A stretch of 64,000 nucleotides of DNA from Hahella chejuensis KCTC 2396 (lineage in GTDB: Bacteria; Pseudomonadota; Gammaproteobacteria; Pseudomonadales; Oleiphilaceae), in NCBI RefSeq assembly GCF_000012985.1, contig NC_007645.1, positions 6,623,001 through 6,687,000 of the forward strand, read 5' to 3'. Each line of letters opens with the position of its first letter. Position 1 is the first letter of the stretch. The notes below the pieces were generated by a model. It did no database searches, had not been told where the DNA came from, and saw only the letters and a program-made list of their open reading frames with translations. Positions 17,857 through 27,133 of this stretch are shown here, in pieces. A program made the position numbers and the translations under genes.

Positions 17857-19587
17857 ATGAGCCCAATCTCACTTCACCGAGTTTTTCGCTGGTTCTTCGC
17901 CGCAACGTCGGGTTGCTGCGCCGCTCAGGTCTTAGCGGAGCAGGAAGCCGGGCTGGTCTGTGAGTATGCGGAGATTCAGCCCGGCGAGGTGGATTTTGAT
18001 AACCCCAGGGAGCAGTTGCGACAGGAACTGGGCTTAACCATCCCGGAAAATGCGTTGATTGGCGAGGTCTATGTCTTCAACCGGGAGATTTTCGACGCCA
18101 CTGATCCGGAAGAGGATCACTGGATTTACCGCACCGCCAACGCCCTGCACATTCGCACCCGAGAAGAAACCGCCCGTTATCAGTTGCTGTTCAAAAGCGG
18201 CGATCCCTACGACCCGCATATGCTGCAGCAAAGCGAGCGCGCTCTACGGGACAAATCCTACCTGTACAACGCCTGGGTGCGGCCCTTCCGCGTGTGTGGG
18301 CGAGTCGTGGATGTCGCCGTGGTCACCCGGGACTTATGGACGCTGCTTCCCGCGCTGGGTTTCAGTCGCAGCGGCGGCGAGAACACCACCGTACTGGGCC
18401 TGACCGACGAGAACTTTCTGGGGTATGGCAAACGCCTGGCTTTCAGCCATAAGAAAGATGAATCCCGCACCGGCTTCACCGTTGATTATCAGGACCCCAA
18501 CCTGCTTGGCTCCCGCTGGTCCTCGCAGCTGACGTTTTCGGAAAACAGCGACGGCTATCGTCGCGCCGCTCAGTTCGTGCGACCTTTCTATAAAGTGGGC
18601 GCCAACTGGTCCGGCGGCGTCGGCTACAACCGTGAGCAGTTGACGCAAAAGCTCTATTACCGGGGCGACAGCGTCAGCGAGTTCAAGCAGCGTCTGGAGA
18701 ATTACAACCTGTTCAGCGGCCATTCCATCGGCGGCGGAGAATTCAGCGATCACCGTCTGCTCTACGGCTATGAATACGCCCATTACGACTTTTCGGAAGA
18801 AGCGGGGGAAACGCCCCCCGATCCCTTTCCCGAGGACCGTACCCTCAGTTATCCCTGGATCGGTTACGAGTATCGAGAGGACCTTTACTTTCAGACCTAC
18901 AACTTCAACCAGATCCAACAGATCGAGGATATTCCCACCGGCCTGCAGCTATATGCGCGTCTGGGCTGGTCGTCGGAATCTTTCGGCGCCAGCGAAGATC
19001 AGTGGGTGCTGAAAAGCGGAATCAGCCGCGCGCTGATTGCAGAGCGTCTGCAATTCGCGGACTTTCAATTCGACCAGAGCGGTTACTGGAGCCCTTCGGG
19101 AGACCGGCTGGAAAATCTGATCCTGGGCCTGCAGACCCGTTATCTGCGTACTGACTCCAAGCGCAAGAACAGCTGGTACGCCGCGTTGAATCTGGCTTAC
19201 AGCAAAGACCTCACCTCGGATTTACAGCTGACCTTAGGGGGCGACAACGGACTGCGCGGATACCCGTTACGTTATCAGACCGGAGATCGTAGCTTTCTGC
19301 TCACTTTGGAGCGGCGTTATTATTCCAACTGGCATCCGTTCGAACTGTTTCGCCTGGGCGGCGCGGTCTTCGTGGACATGGGGCGGGCGTGGTTTCCCGG
19401 TGAGGATAACGGTCCCAACAACGGCGTCCTGCACGATGTCGGGATCGGTCTGCGTCTGACCTCCAGCCGTATCCAGGTGACTCGCGTCCTGCACCTGGAT
19501 ATCGCCGTCCCGCTGGACCGGGACGAAGGCGGCGGAGAGGAAATCGATGGCGTGCAATTCCTCATCCGCGGCCGGCAGACGTTCTGA
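17857..19587 (+). CDS. Omp85/BamA-TamA superfamily outer-membrane protein
   Basis: 576 residues. A signal peptide (about 1-27) is followed by a POTRA-like segment near 85-150 and a C-terminal beta-barrel of alternating aromatic residues that ends in F. The Omp85 L6-loop motif is present as GGDNGLRGYPLRY near 470-482. Short members with a single recognisable POTRA lie between TamA and the TPS transporters; no secreted partner is encoded nearby. It is convergent with phoX, 7 bp apart. The insertion or transport substrate is unknown. Confidence 0.82.
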   Translation: MSPISLHRVFRWFFAATSGCCAAQVLAEQEAGLVCEYAEIQPGEVDFDNPREQLRQELGLTIPENALIGEVYVFNREIFDATDPEEDHWIYRTANALHIRTREETARYQLLFKSGDPYDPHMLQQSERALRDKSYLYNAWVRPFRVCGRVVDVAVVTRDLWTLLPALGFSRSGGENTTVLGLTDENFLGYGKRLAFSHKKDESRTGFTVDYQDPNLLGSRWSSQLTFSENSDGYRRAAQFVRPFYKVGANWSGGVGYNREQLTQKLYYRGDSVSEFKQRLENYNLFSGHSIGGGEFSDHRLLYGYEYAHYDFSEEAGETPPDPFPEDRTLSYPWIGYEYREDLYFQTYNFNQIQQIEDIPTGLQLYARLGWSSESFGASEDQWVLKSGISRALIAERLQFADFQFDQSGYWSPSGDRLENLILGLQTRYLRTDSKRKNSWYAALNLAYSKDLTSDLQLTLGGDNGLRGYPLRYQTGDRSFLLTLERRYYSNWHPFELFRLGGAVFVDMGRAWFPGEDNGPNNGVLHDVGIGLRLTSSRIQVTRVLHLDIAVPLDRDEGGGEEIDGVQFLIRGRQTF

Positions 19588-19594
19588 GCGAGGC

Positions 19595-21565
19595 TTAGCT
19601 GCCGATAACGCCGCCGTCGTCTTTGGTGATGATGACGGTTGCGGCGCGGGGACGGGCGGAACCGCCGTCCGGCCAGTTGCTGGTATAGCTGCCGTCGCCG
19701 TTCTTGCTGCCTGGGTGCTGAATATTGACGAACATGGTCTTCAGGTCCGGCGTCGAGGTCACGCCCGTGACTTCGCAATCCACGACTCCGGTGAAGAAAC
19801 GGCGGATTTCACGGGTGGACGGATCGGCGGCGAGCATCTGATCGTTGCCGAATTCTTCCGTTCCGCCGGTGTCGGTCTGAATCCACAATACGCCGCGCTT
19901 GTCGAACCACAAACCGTCCGGGCTGTTGAACTTGTTGCTGTCGTCCAGCGTCACCAGCGCCGCGGTCTCACCTGGCGTCGCCGTCCCGGCGGGGCCGCCC
20001 AGCACAAAGATATCCCACTGGAATGCGGTGACGGAACCGCTGTTCTCGCGCCAGCGAATGATATGGCCGTACTGGTTATTGGGGCGTGGGTTCGCCGCAT
20101 TCACCTGATCTTCGGTGCGTCGGCTGTTATTGGTGAGCGTAAAGTACGCCTCGCCGGTCGTCGGATGCACCGCGCCCCACTCTGGACGATCCATCGGCGT
20201 GGCGCCGACGAAATCCGCCGCGGTGCGGGTATTGATCAGAATATCCGCCTGATCCGCAAAGCCATTATCCACCGTCAGGCCGTTGACGCCATGAGACAGC
20301 TCCAGCCACTCGCCGCTGCCGTCATCGTTATACTTGGCCACGTATAGCTTGCCGTCGTCCAGCAGCGCGCCGCTGGCGGTGTCCGCATAGTAGGCCTGGT
20401 TGGACACGTACTTGTAGATGTATTCGAAACGGGAGTCGTCGCCGGAGTAGCAAACGATGGGTTTGCCCTCTTCCACCAGCCCGAAGATGATGCCTTCATG
20501 GCCGAAGCGGCCCAGCGCAGTGCGCTTCTGTGGCGTGGAAGCCGGTTCGAACGGATCGATTTCCACAATCCAGCCATAGGTGTTGGGCTCATTGCGATAG
20601 TCGTCCGCAGCGCTGGCGCCTTTGCTGCTGGCGTCGAAACGTTCGTAGACGTCCACCCCCGCCACGGTGTCCCAGCCATAGCGGGAGTTGCTCCCCACGC
20701 CGTAACGGGAAAGGTTGCGCGGCTTGGGATCGTCATCGCTCTTGAAGTATCCCGCCCAGTTCTCTTCGCAGGCCAGATAGGTTCCCCAAGGCGTGTGCCC
20801 CATGGCGCAGTTGTTCAGCGTGCCGCGGGCCAGCGTTCCGTCGTTGCTGTGCTTAGTGACGGCGTAATCGCTTCCACGCACCGGTCCGCGCAACTCCATG
20901 TCGGTAGCGCCGGTCACGCGACGGTTGTACTGGCTGCCATGCACGATATCCCAAACGCCAGCGGTCTTCTTGATATGAATAACGCTGACGCCATGGGCCG
21001 CCACTTCTTTGTGCACTTCCGCTTCAGGACGGGCGCCGCCCACTTCGGTCGGGCCGTCTGGATGCAGGAAGTCCGGCTCGATGTATTCGTGGTTCATCAC
21101 CAGCAAACCTTCTTCCGAGCTGGAGCCGCCTTCTTTGAAATCAATCGGGAAGTAGTGCATGCCGTCGTGGTTCATGCCCACTTGCTGTTCCTGGTCCGCG
21201 CCGGTATTGGTTCCGTCGCCCAGATACTCAGGCAGCGCGCCGGTCAGGGGCGTACCCCAGGGAACGAATGGCGTGGCGGTGTAGCCGGCCGCCACTTTCA
21301 CCTCGTTGGCGACGCTGGTGGCGATAGCGGTGAAGCCCAGCAATGGGCCCTGGTTGTCATCAGGGTCATCGCCGTTGTCATCGCTGCTGCAGCCCACCAG
21401 GGACATGCCGAGCATGCCCGCCAGAGCGGCGCTAACGCCGCCCTTGATAACCGTGCGACGGGCGATGCGGGTTTCAAGCACGGAAGCGAAAGGGCGGTTT
21501 CCGGAAAAGTTAGTGACTGGATCAATTCCGGAGTTGTCGAATTCGAATTTTTTTATGTTGGACAT
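19595..21565 (-). CDS. phoX: PhoX-family alkaline phosphatase (DUF839)
   Basis: 656 residues from ATG preceded by AGAGG. The N-terminus carries a twin-arginine signal (RRTVIKGG near 35-42) and then a lipobox-like LVGC, so a Tat-exported lipoprotein is likely. The body has PhoX-typical regions, including NHEYIEP (about 148), GTLNNCAMGHTPWGTYLACEE (split around 245-265) and a C-terminal FVNIQHPG. PhoX enzymes are calcium- and iron-dependent phosphomonoesterases that release phosphate from organic esters. No Pho box was identified in the upstream region. Confidence 0.9.
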   Translation of the reverse strand: MSNIKKFEFDNSGIDPVTNFSGNRPFASVLETRIARRTVIKGGVSAALAGMLGMSLVGCSSDDNGDDPDDNQGPLLGFTAIATSVANEVKVAAGYTATPFVPWGTPLTGALPEYLGDGTNTGADQEQQVGMNHDGMHYFPIDFKEGGSSSEEGLLVMNHEYIEPDFLHPDGPTEVGGARPEAEVHKEVAAHGVSVIHIKKTAGVWDIVHGSQYNRRVTGATDMELRGPVRGSDYAVTKHSNDGTLARGTLNNCAMGHTPWGTYLACEENWAGYFKSDDDPKPRNLSRYGVGSNSRYGWDTVAGVDVYERFDASSKGASAADDYRNEPNTYGWIVEIDPFEPASTPQKRTALGRFGHEGIIFGLVEEGKPIVCYSGDDSRFEYIYKYVSNQAYYADTASGALLDDGKLYVAKYNDDGSGEWLELSHGVNGLTVDNGFADQADILINTRTAADFVGATPMDRPEWGAVHPTTGEAYFTLTNNSRRTEDQVNAANPRPNNQYGHIIRWRENSGSVTAFQWDIFVLGGPAGTATPGETAALVTLDDSNKFNSPDGLWFDKRGVLWIQTDTGGTEEFGNDQMLAADPSTREIRRFFTGVVDCEVTGVTSTPDLKTMFVNIQHPGSKNGDGSYTSNWPDGGSARPRAATVIITKDDGGVIGS

Positions 21566-21761
21566 ACTCAAACCTCTTCTCATCAGAGTTCACTTCAGAA
21601 CGCAGTGGGCCAGAAATACCGGAAAGAGGTGACAGCATGGTTACAAACAGATTTCATTCCTCAACAATCAGTTAAACGCCCTGTCGGCGCGCCGACGAAA
21701 AAATGTCGACTTTATGGCGTCCCGCCTGAGTCCGGGCGACATGGGCGACCTCTGCATATAC

Positions 21762-21808
21762 TTATTAATCAGGCAGACAAATAGCTTCCTTCTATTTGTC
21801 TGCAACGA
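21762..21808 (+). repeat. Dispersed multi-hairpin repeat, copy 3 (partial)
   Basis: Only the left end and the first hairpin (GCAGACAAATAG / CTATTTGTCTGC) of the 150-bp element are present, ending in TGCAACGAC. It lies 35 bp before the start of the sugar-binding protein gene, so it is probably transcribed in that gene's leader. Confidence 0.85.
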
Positions 21809-21842
21809 CTACGTACACAGACTCCTGTCACAAGGAATTGTA

Positions 21843-23108
21843 ATGATCTACCGCGTCCTGCTGGCCATGTGCGGTCTGCTGATCTGGCTCCCCGCAGCGG
21901 CGGAGCCTCTCAAACTCGGCGTGGGATTGCTAACCGCCTCCGGCGACGCCCGTGAAGGCGTCATTGAAACCGTGCGCCGCTTTGAAGCGCTATACCCAGG
22001 GGCCAAGGTGGAGGTCATCGCTAAATACGACGAGGAGTTCAAGCTTTCCACCCTGTCCTGGCTGGAGAAAGGCGGCGACAACGCGCCGGATATCTACTTC
22101 GGCAGCGCGGGTGAGCGCCTGTATCGTCTGGTGCGCAAAGATCTGGTGGCGGACATCAGCGCCATCTGGAACAAAGAGAAGCTGGACGAACAGTTCAAGC
22201 CCGGCATCAAGGCCTCGGTGAGTCATAACGGACAGGTTTACGCCATTCCCTTCGCTTACTATCAATGGGGGCTCTATTACAACGCCCTCACCCTGGTCCA
22301 GTACAATCTGGAGCCCCCGCAGACCTGGAGTGAGCTGCTAAAGGTCTGCGGCGTATTGAAGCAGCATAACGTGTATTGTTTCGGCATCGGCACAAAAGAC
22401 TTCTGGCCCGCCGCCGGATGGTTCGACTATATCGACTTGCGTCTGAATGGTCTGGCTTTTCATCAGGCGCTTACCCGCGGCTGCGTGCCGTATTGGGATC
22501 GCCGGGTCGTTAAGGCCATGCGGTTATGGGCGGAATTGATCAACGCCGGTTATTTCTCTCCCGGCGCGGCGGAGCATGATTGGAGGGACGTGTTCCCGGA
22601 AATCTACCGCGGCAAAACCGTCTTCACTCTCACCGGGAATTTTGCCGAGACCGCCCTCGTCAACATCCCCGAAAGAGTTAAGGAAGCCATACGCTTTCTC
22701 CCCTTTCCCCGCATCGCCGATAACATGCCGAATTACGAAGACGCCCCCACGGATATCTTTTTTCTCAGCAAAGCCGCCGCCAACAAACCCTACGCTAACG
22801 AACTGATAGCCTTTCTGGCGCGTCCGGACATTCAGGAGCTGCTCACCAGCGGTTTGTTCATGATTCCGGTCAACATCAAAGCTCAGGCGCAGGATACTTA
22901 CTTCGTAAAAGAAGGCCTCAAAGTGCTGCATGAGAGCGACGGCTTCGCACAATTCTTCGACCGCGACACGCCAAAAAGCATGGCTGACGACGCCATCCGC
23001 ATCTTCAGCCAGTTTATTGAACACGGCGATGTGGAACGCGCCGTCAACGCTCTGGAAAAAGCCCGTATCGACGCTTATCAAGGCGTGCATGCAGCGGTGG
23101 ACTGCTGA
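21843..23108 (+). CDS. Orphan ABC-type sugar-binding periplasmic protein
   Basis: 421 residues from the ATG after AAGGA; longer in-frame starts run into the repeat and are not credible. A signal peptide (1-19, ending AAAEP) precedes an extracellular solute-binding protein family 1 fold: GDARE...FEALYPGAKVEV, NAPDIYFGSAG, YAIPFAYYQWGLYYN, and a C-terminal PIRKDVKA-like replaced region. Family members bind mono- or oligosaccharides for ABC importers. No permease or ATPase gene is adjacent on either side, so it either serves a distant transporter or acts as a sensor partner. Confidence 0.85.
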   Translation: MIYRVLLAMCGLLIWLPAAAEPLKLGVGLLTASGDAREGVIETVRRFEALYPGAKVEVIAKYDEEFKLSTLSWLEKGGDNAPDIYFGSAGERLYRLVRKDLVADISAIWNKEKLDEQFKPGIKASVSHNGQVYAIPFAYYQWGLYYNALTLVQYNLEPPQTWSELLKVCGVLKQHNVYCFGIGTKDFWPAAGWFDYIDLRLNGLAFHQALTRGCVPYWDRRVVKAMRLWAELINAGYFSPGAAEHDWRDVFPEIYRGKTVFTLTGNFAETALVNIPERVKEAIRFLPFPRIADNMPNYEDAPTDIFFLSKAAANKPYANELIAFLARPDIQELLTSGLFMIPVNIKAQAQDTYFVKEGLKVLHESDGFAQFFDRDTPKSMADDAIRIFSQFIEHGDVERAVNALEKARIDAYQGVHAAVDC

Positions 23109-23116
23109 GGCTGGAA

Positions 23117-23893
23117 TTACTTAAGCCCGTATTTTTCCTGCAACGCCCGAATCGTCTCTGCAGGCAACGCGGACTTCTGGCCATCAAGATAGACAGCGGC
23201 TTTGTCGCGGCGTTCCATGCCAATCAACGCCTGCACAATGCGTTCGGACAGTTCAGGGTCCTGTTGCAGTTGAGGATCGCTTTCCTGCGCTGTCACGCCA
23301 GCCTGGACGACGGTGAGATAGTCTTTGGTCTCCAGTGCGGCCTTGCTTAACAGCACGTAGCCTTCCAGGGTCAACTCGATCTTCAGGGAGGTCGTCACGG
23401 CTTTCACCGCGTCGTCATAGCGTCCGCTGGCGTAGTAGGACTGCGCCAGGGTCAGAGGGGCGAGATACCAGTCGGGATAGGCGTTGATGAGCTTGTTCAT
23501 CAACGATTCCACCGCCTCGTAGGCGCCTTGCTGAATGCCCAGCTCAGCAATTTTGAGGTAGGGCCAGCGATTGCCGGGATCGAGTTTTACGCTTTGGTTA
23601 AACGCCTGCAGCGCCGCTTCATTTTGTTGCAAGTCCTGGTAGATTTTTCCCAGCCAGTATTCATAACGCCCATCTGTTCCGCCCAGTTCCGGCTCCAGTG
23701 AACGCCAATAATCCAGCGCCTGTTGCGGCGACTTGATTTCACTCAGCTTCTCCACATAGGCCAGTACTTTTTGTTGATCAACGTCTTTCTCAACGCCAAA
23801 GGTCGCCGCAGCCCAGAGCAGCGCACACAAGGCCGCAATTCCGCGCAGCCGGCGGAGAGCGCCGACGCTTTTTAATGTCACTCTTTTGTTCAT
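23117..23893 (-). CDS. TPR-repeat secreted protein
   Basis: 258 residues. An N-terminal hydrophobic segment (about 15-34) looks like a signal peptide or anchor. Tetratricopeptide repeats occupy about 65-215, for example YEYWLGKIYQDLQQNEAALQ and YLAPLTLAQSYYASGRYDDA. It follows the gene at 23906-24352 by 12 bp and is surely in the same operon. Its last bases come within 9 bp of the convergent sugar-binding protein gene. Function unknown; TPR domains mediate protein contacts. Confidence 0.8.
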   Translation of the reverse strand: MNKRVTLKSVGALRRLRGIAALCALLWAAATFGVEKDVDQQKVLAYVEKLSEIKSPQQALDYWRSLEPELGGTDGRYEYWLGKIYQDLQQNEAALQAFNQSVKLDPGNRWPYLKIAELGIQQGAYEAVESLMNKLINAYPDWYLAPLTLAQSYYASGRYDDAVKAVTTSLKIELTLEGYVLLSKAALETKDYLTVVQAGVTAQESDPQLQQDPELSERIVQALIGMERRDKAAVYLDGQKSALPAETIRALQEKYGLK

Positions 23894-23905
23894 GTACTAG
23901 CCCGT

Positions 23906-24352
23906 CTATAAGTTCTCCGCGTTCTTCGAGGGACGTCGCCATTCGACTGGCAACTCAGACACAGGCGTCATCGTTTCGCTCAATGGCGCATACTCAATAC
24001 GTATCCGCTCGCCTTCAATAATAATTTTGGTCGGCGCTTGATTCGCCGCGCCCTCGGGTCCTCTGTCGATATCAACATTATCAAGGGCTTCGGAACTAAC
24101 GCCACCGCATTTATCGTAGACAAGGTCGCCGCGATACAGTGTCAAAAACTCAAGCTTATCCGCCCACCCCGCCACGACATAATAAAGCTGATAAGCGTCG
24201 CCGTTCGTGTCTTTGGAGCTTAGCAGGCTGTATTGATCAGGAATAAAACATTCATCCGGTTCACGGGTCGTCCATAAATACGCCAGCGCCGTCACCGCCA
24301 GGAGCGCGAATATAAAAACGGCTAGAGACAGGTACTTCAGTAACTTCCACAC
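23906..24352 (-). CDS. Hypothetical membrane-anchored protein
   Basis: 148 residues. One N-terminal transmembrane helix (about 6-27) is followed by a soluble, probably periplasmic domain with two cysteines (ECFIPDQ and YDKCGG) that may pair. The C-terminus is proline-rich with WRRPSKN. It is the first gene of a two-gene operon with the TPR protein. No family recognised. Confidence 0.65.
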   Translation of the reverse strand: MWKLLKYLSLAVFIFALLAVTALAYLWTTREPDECFIPDQYSLLSSKDTNGDAYQLYYVVAGWADKLEFLTLYRGDLVYDKCGGVSSEALDNVDIDRGPEGAANQAPTKIIIEGERIRIEYAPLSETMTPVSELPVEWRRPSKNAENL

Positions 24353-24445
24353 GCTTGCTTGCGTCCTATGTATTTTATTGCGCCGGTGAGTATAGGGTTA
24401 GCTGTTTGGTTCAGGCAAAGGCGTCTGGGCTACCGGGGGTTTCTT

Positions 24446-24607
24446 TGGCGCTCTGGGGGGCCCTTCGACCGGCTCAGGGCGAACGGGGCATAGGGTGGCC
24501 CGACGGATGAAAGTATGTGTGAGTGGGAGTTGTATTGGATTAGTCTTTGCTGTGGGTTCGTTGGCGCTCTGGGAGGCCCTTCGACAAGCTCAGGGCGAAC
24601 GGGGGGT
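24446..24607 (+). repeat. REP-type repeats, two direct copies
   Basis: Two copies of the REP core CTTCGACMRGCTCAGG each preceded by a conserved TTGGCGCTCTGGG, so the duplicated unit is about 45 bp. They belong to the same family as 17584-17740. The surrounding gap (24353-24726) has no supported gene. Confidence 0.88.
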
Positions 24608-24726
24608 TTTGTGTCCCGATTTATTCGCTTCTTTTCGCTTGAGGCCAGTCGATGGCTCTTTCCCTGTTCGAATAACTTTGGCATAAAGGCGCTGATTTTA
24701 ATGGGACAGCTTATCAGGAGTCTGAC

Positions 24727-25224
24727 TTGCACTATGTCGATAGGAGTAAAGTGGTGGAAACCTCCGCTTACTTAAAAACGCTTTCACAGGATAAAGACGA
24801 TTTTTCCGAGCTTCTGCGCGCTGCAGGGGATGAGCTCGCTTTTTACAACTGGTGTGAGGAGGTTTTGCAGTCTTATATCGGCATGTATACGCCAGGCATT
24901 CTGGGGGTGTTTCTTTTTCAGATTCGCCCGGCGCGGCCCGAGGTGGATGAATGGGTCTGGGTGATTACCGGCGATTTGCCAACCGCGTATATCACCACGG
25001 AAGACGCGCCCAATGCCGCCTGCGCCCTGGATGGCTATATCGGAGCCATGGAGGAATGGGTGGCGGCGGTGGAGCAAGGCGAGTCGGTGCAGAATCTGAT
25101 TCCGGTGAATGCGCCGCCGACGCCTGAATACGCGCAGGCGTTGAAGGTTCGGCTGGAGCTGCTGGACCAGCATATTCTTGCGGATTATCAGGATGATCTC
25201 GCGCAAACTGGACCGGCGGAATAA
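24727..25224 (+). CDS. Hypothetical protein, DUF4826-like
   Basis: 165 residues from a TTG that has AGGAG six bases upstream; GTG codons at 24751 and 24754 also have an AGGAG site, so the exact start is open. The protein is acidic and soluble, with FQIRPARPEVDEWVWVITG followed by DLPTAYI and a helical C-terminus. The W-V-I-(S/T)-G-D-L-P-T pattern resembles DUF4826-type proteins; this is a resemblance from memory and not a search. Function unknown. Confidence 0.6.
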   Translation: MHYVDRSKVVETSAYLKTLSQDKDDFSELLRAAGDELAFYNWCEEVLQSYIGMYTPGILGVFLFQIRPARPEVDEWVWVITGDLPTAYITTEDAPNAACALDGYIGAMEEWVAAVEQGESVQNLIPVNAPPTPEYAQALKVRLELLDQHILADYQDDLAQTGPAE

Positions 25225-25245
25225 TAGCGCATCTTCTGAAAACGG

Positions 25246-26184
25246 TTATTCAAACCGCTGTCGGTATTCGCTTGGGGTAACGCCGGTGAGTTGTTTGAAA
25301 CTGCGACGCAGGGTGGCGTCGTCGGCGAAGCCCAGCTCATCGCTGATCCGGTAGATGGACTTGCTGGTAGCGATGAGTTCGTCGCTGACTTGGTTATGTT
25401 TGATCAACCGCATGAGCTGGCCGCTGCTGTAGCCGGTTTCCCGTTTTATCCGTCGCGCCAGGGTGCGGCTGGATAAGTTGAGGTGATCGGCCAACGCCTC
25501 CGTGGTCAACGCCTCGGCGGGACATTGCTCCACCCATAACGCGACCGCGCGCATGAAAGGCCCTTGTTGCAGCAGGCCGGGAATCCCCTGAAATGGGGTG
25601 TGACGCTCCTTGAACCGGGGTAGCACCATGTACTTCTGTATTTCCTCCGCCACTCTGCGACCGCAATGCTGCTCAATCAACGCCATACCGAGCGGCAGAT
25701 AGCCGTTAACGCCCGCCGCGGTGGCGTTGCGAGTGTTCATCACCACCGTGGACGCCGGTTTCCAGCGCACACCGGGAAAGCGGTCTGCGGCGGTCTCCGC
25801 CAGCCACCATGTGGTGGTCGCAGCCTGCCCGGTCAGCTTGCCCGCTTCTGCAACCAGGCATACGCCCGTGCAATAACTTAATAGCATTACCTGATCAGGC
25901 AGCTTGCTCAGTGCCGCCACCAGCGCGTTATCCTGCGCCGTCACCACCGTGGTCGCATCCCGCCAGGCGCCGGGCACGACCAACGCGCCCAGATTCGCGT
26001 CGCTCAATTTGTTGGTGGCGATGCTGACGCCATTCCCCACTTCAAACGTCTCACCGGACAGGGTCAGCCAGTTCACCTCGAACTGTGGCTTATGCAAACG
26101 CAGATTTACCGCTTTGAAGATATCCGCCAACGCAAGCAATCCTGACGCGATGCATCCGGGATATAAAAGCAAACCGATATTCAT
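25246..26184 (-). CDS. GlxA-type transcriptional regulator (DJ-1/PfpI plus AraC HTH)
   Basis: 312 residues. Residues 1 to about 175 form a DJ-1/PfpI-like domain with the nucleophile-elbow region LLSYCTGVCLVAEAGKL; residues about 210-310 contain an AraC-type double helix-turn-helix (ALADHLNLSSRTLARRIKRE and ISDELGFADDATLRRSFKQL). These regulators are usually activators of an adjacent metabolic gene. The divergently transcribed metallo-hydrolase shares its 115-bp intergenic region and is the likely target. Confidence 0.9.
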   Translation of the reverse strand: MNIGLLLYPGCIASGLLALADIFKAVNLRLHKPQFEVNWLTLSGETFEVGNGVSIATNKLSDANLGALVVPGAWRDATTVVTAQDNALVAALSKLPDQVMLLSYCTGVCLVAEAGKLTGQAATTTWWLAETAADRFPGVRWKPASTVVMNTRNATAAGVNGYLPLGMALIEQHCGRRVAEEIQKYMVLPRFKERHTPFQGIPGLLQQGPFMRAVALWVEQCPAEALTTEALADHLNLSSRTLARRIKRETGYSSGQLMRLIKHNQVSDELIATSKSIYRISDELGFADDATLRRSFKQLTGVTPSEYRQRFE

Positions 26185-26299
26185 AATGGTCTCGCCACTC
26201 TGTCCAAAAATGTATGTTTTATGTCTTAGATAGACATGCTAGCCATTGTCTGGACTCCCTACAATAAGTCCAACGCTAACAGACAGCCGGAGCCCGGAC

Positions 26300-27133
26300 A
26301 TGATCATCACACAGTTGCGCAACGCCACTCTCCTCGTGGAAATAAACGAGATGGCCATTTTGGTGGACCCCATGCTGGCGCCGCAGGGCGCGATTCCGTC
26401 GCTGAAGTACGCCACCCGCACTCGACGCAGAAACCCACTGGTGGGCCTGCCGCCAACCGCGCCGGAAATCCTGGAGAAAGTCACCCACTGCCTGATCACC
26501 CACTGTCAAAAAGGGCATTTCGATCATCTTGACCGGGCGGGAGTGAAGTGGCTAAGAGAACGGCGCATCCCCGTGTTTTGCATGCAGCAGGATGCGGCGT
26601 ACCTGAAAAACAAAGGCTTGGTTGTCCAGCCAATACAGAATCAGTCCCGTCAGGCGTTTCTGGTCGGACGGATCACGCCGATTCCCTGCGTTCACGGCGA
26701 AGGTCTGATCGGCCGCTTTATGGCCCATGGATTCGGCTATGTGATGGCGTTTCCCGGCCAGCCAACGCTCTACATTATCGGCGATTCGATTTTCACCGAT
26801 GTCATCGAACGGGCGGTCGAAACCTATCGCCCCGACGTGATCGTCATGCCCGCCGGCGGCGCGCAATTTGATTTGGGTGGGGAGATTATTATGGGCGCGG
26901 ACGACGTGAGCAGAATGTGCGCGCTCAGCGGCGGGGTCGTGCTGGCCAACCATCTGGAGGCGTTGGATCACTGTCCGGTCACTCGCGCAGAGCTGCGGGC
27001 GCGACGGGAGCGCGAAGGATTACAGGACCAACTGGTTATTCTGGAGGACGGGGAAAGCTGGCGCGCCGATATCAAACATAGACGCGAGTCTCGCCCGTCC
27101 CAAACGCATGCAGCGCCACTACCCGCTGAATAG
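26300..27133 (+). CDS. MBL-fold metallo-hydrolase
   Basis: 277 residues starting MIITQLRNATLLVEI; this ATG has a GGAG about 9 bases upstream, while an in-frame ATG 18 codons earlier has no such site. The fold is that of UlaG-like hydrolases: LLVEINEMAILVDPM, then THCQKGHFDHLDRAG (metal-binding H-x-D-H in HFDHLD near 94-99), IGDSIF near 175, and NHLEALDHC near 232. The last 62 bp overlap the convergent SGNH hydrolase gene. The substrate is unknown. Confidence 0.85.
   Translation: MIITQLRNATLLVEINEMAILVDPMLAPQGAIPSLKYATRTRRRNPLVGLPPTAPEILEKVTHCLITHCQKGHFDHLDRAGVKWLRERRIPVFCMQQDAAYLKNKGLVVQPIQNQSRQAFLVGRITPIPCVHGEGLIGRFMAHGFGYVMAFPGQPTLYIIGDSIFTDVIERAVETYRPDVIVMPAGGAQFDLGGEIIMGADDVSRMCALSGGVVLANHLEALDHCPVTRAELRARREREGLQDQLVILEDGESWRADIKHRRESRPSQTHAAPLPAE

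Noticed and set aside
20498-21784. 428-residue plus-strand open frame opposite phoX
   Set aside because: It is antisense to a gene with clear homology, and has no domain or ribosome-binding site; typical shadow frame in GC-rich DNA.
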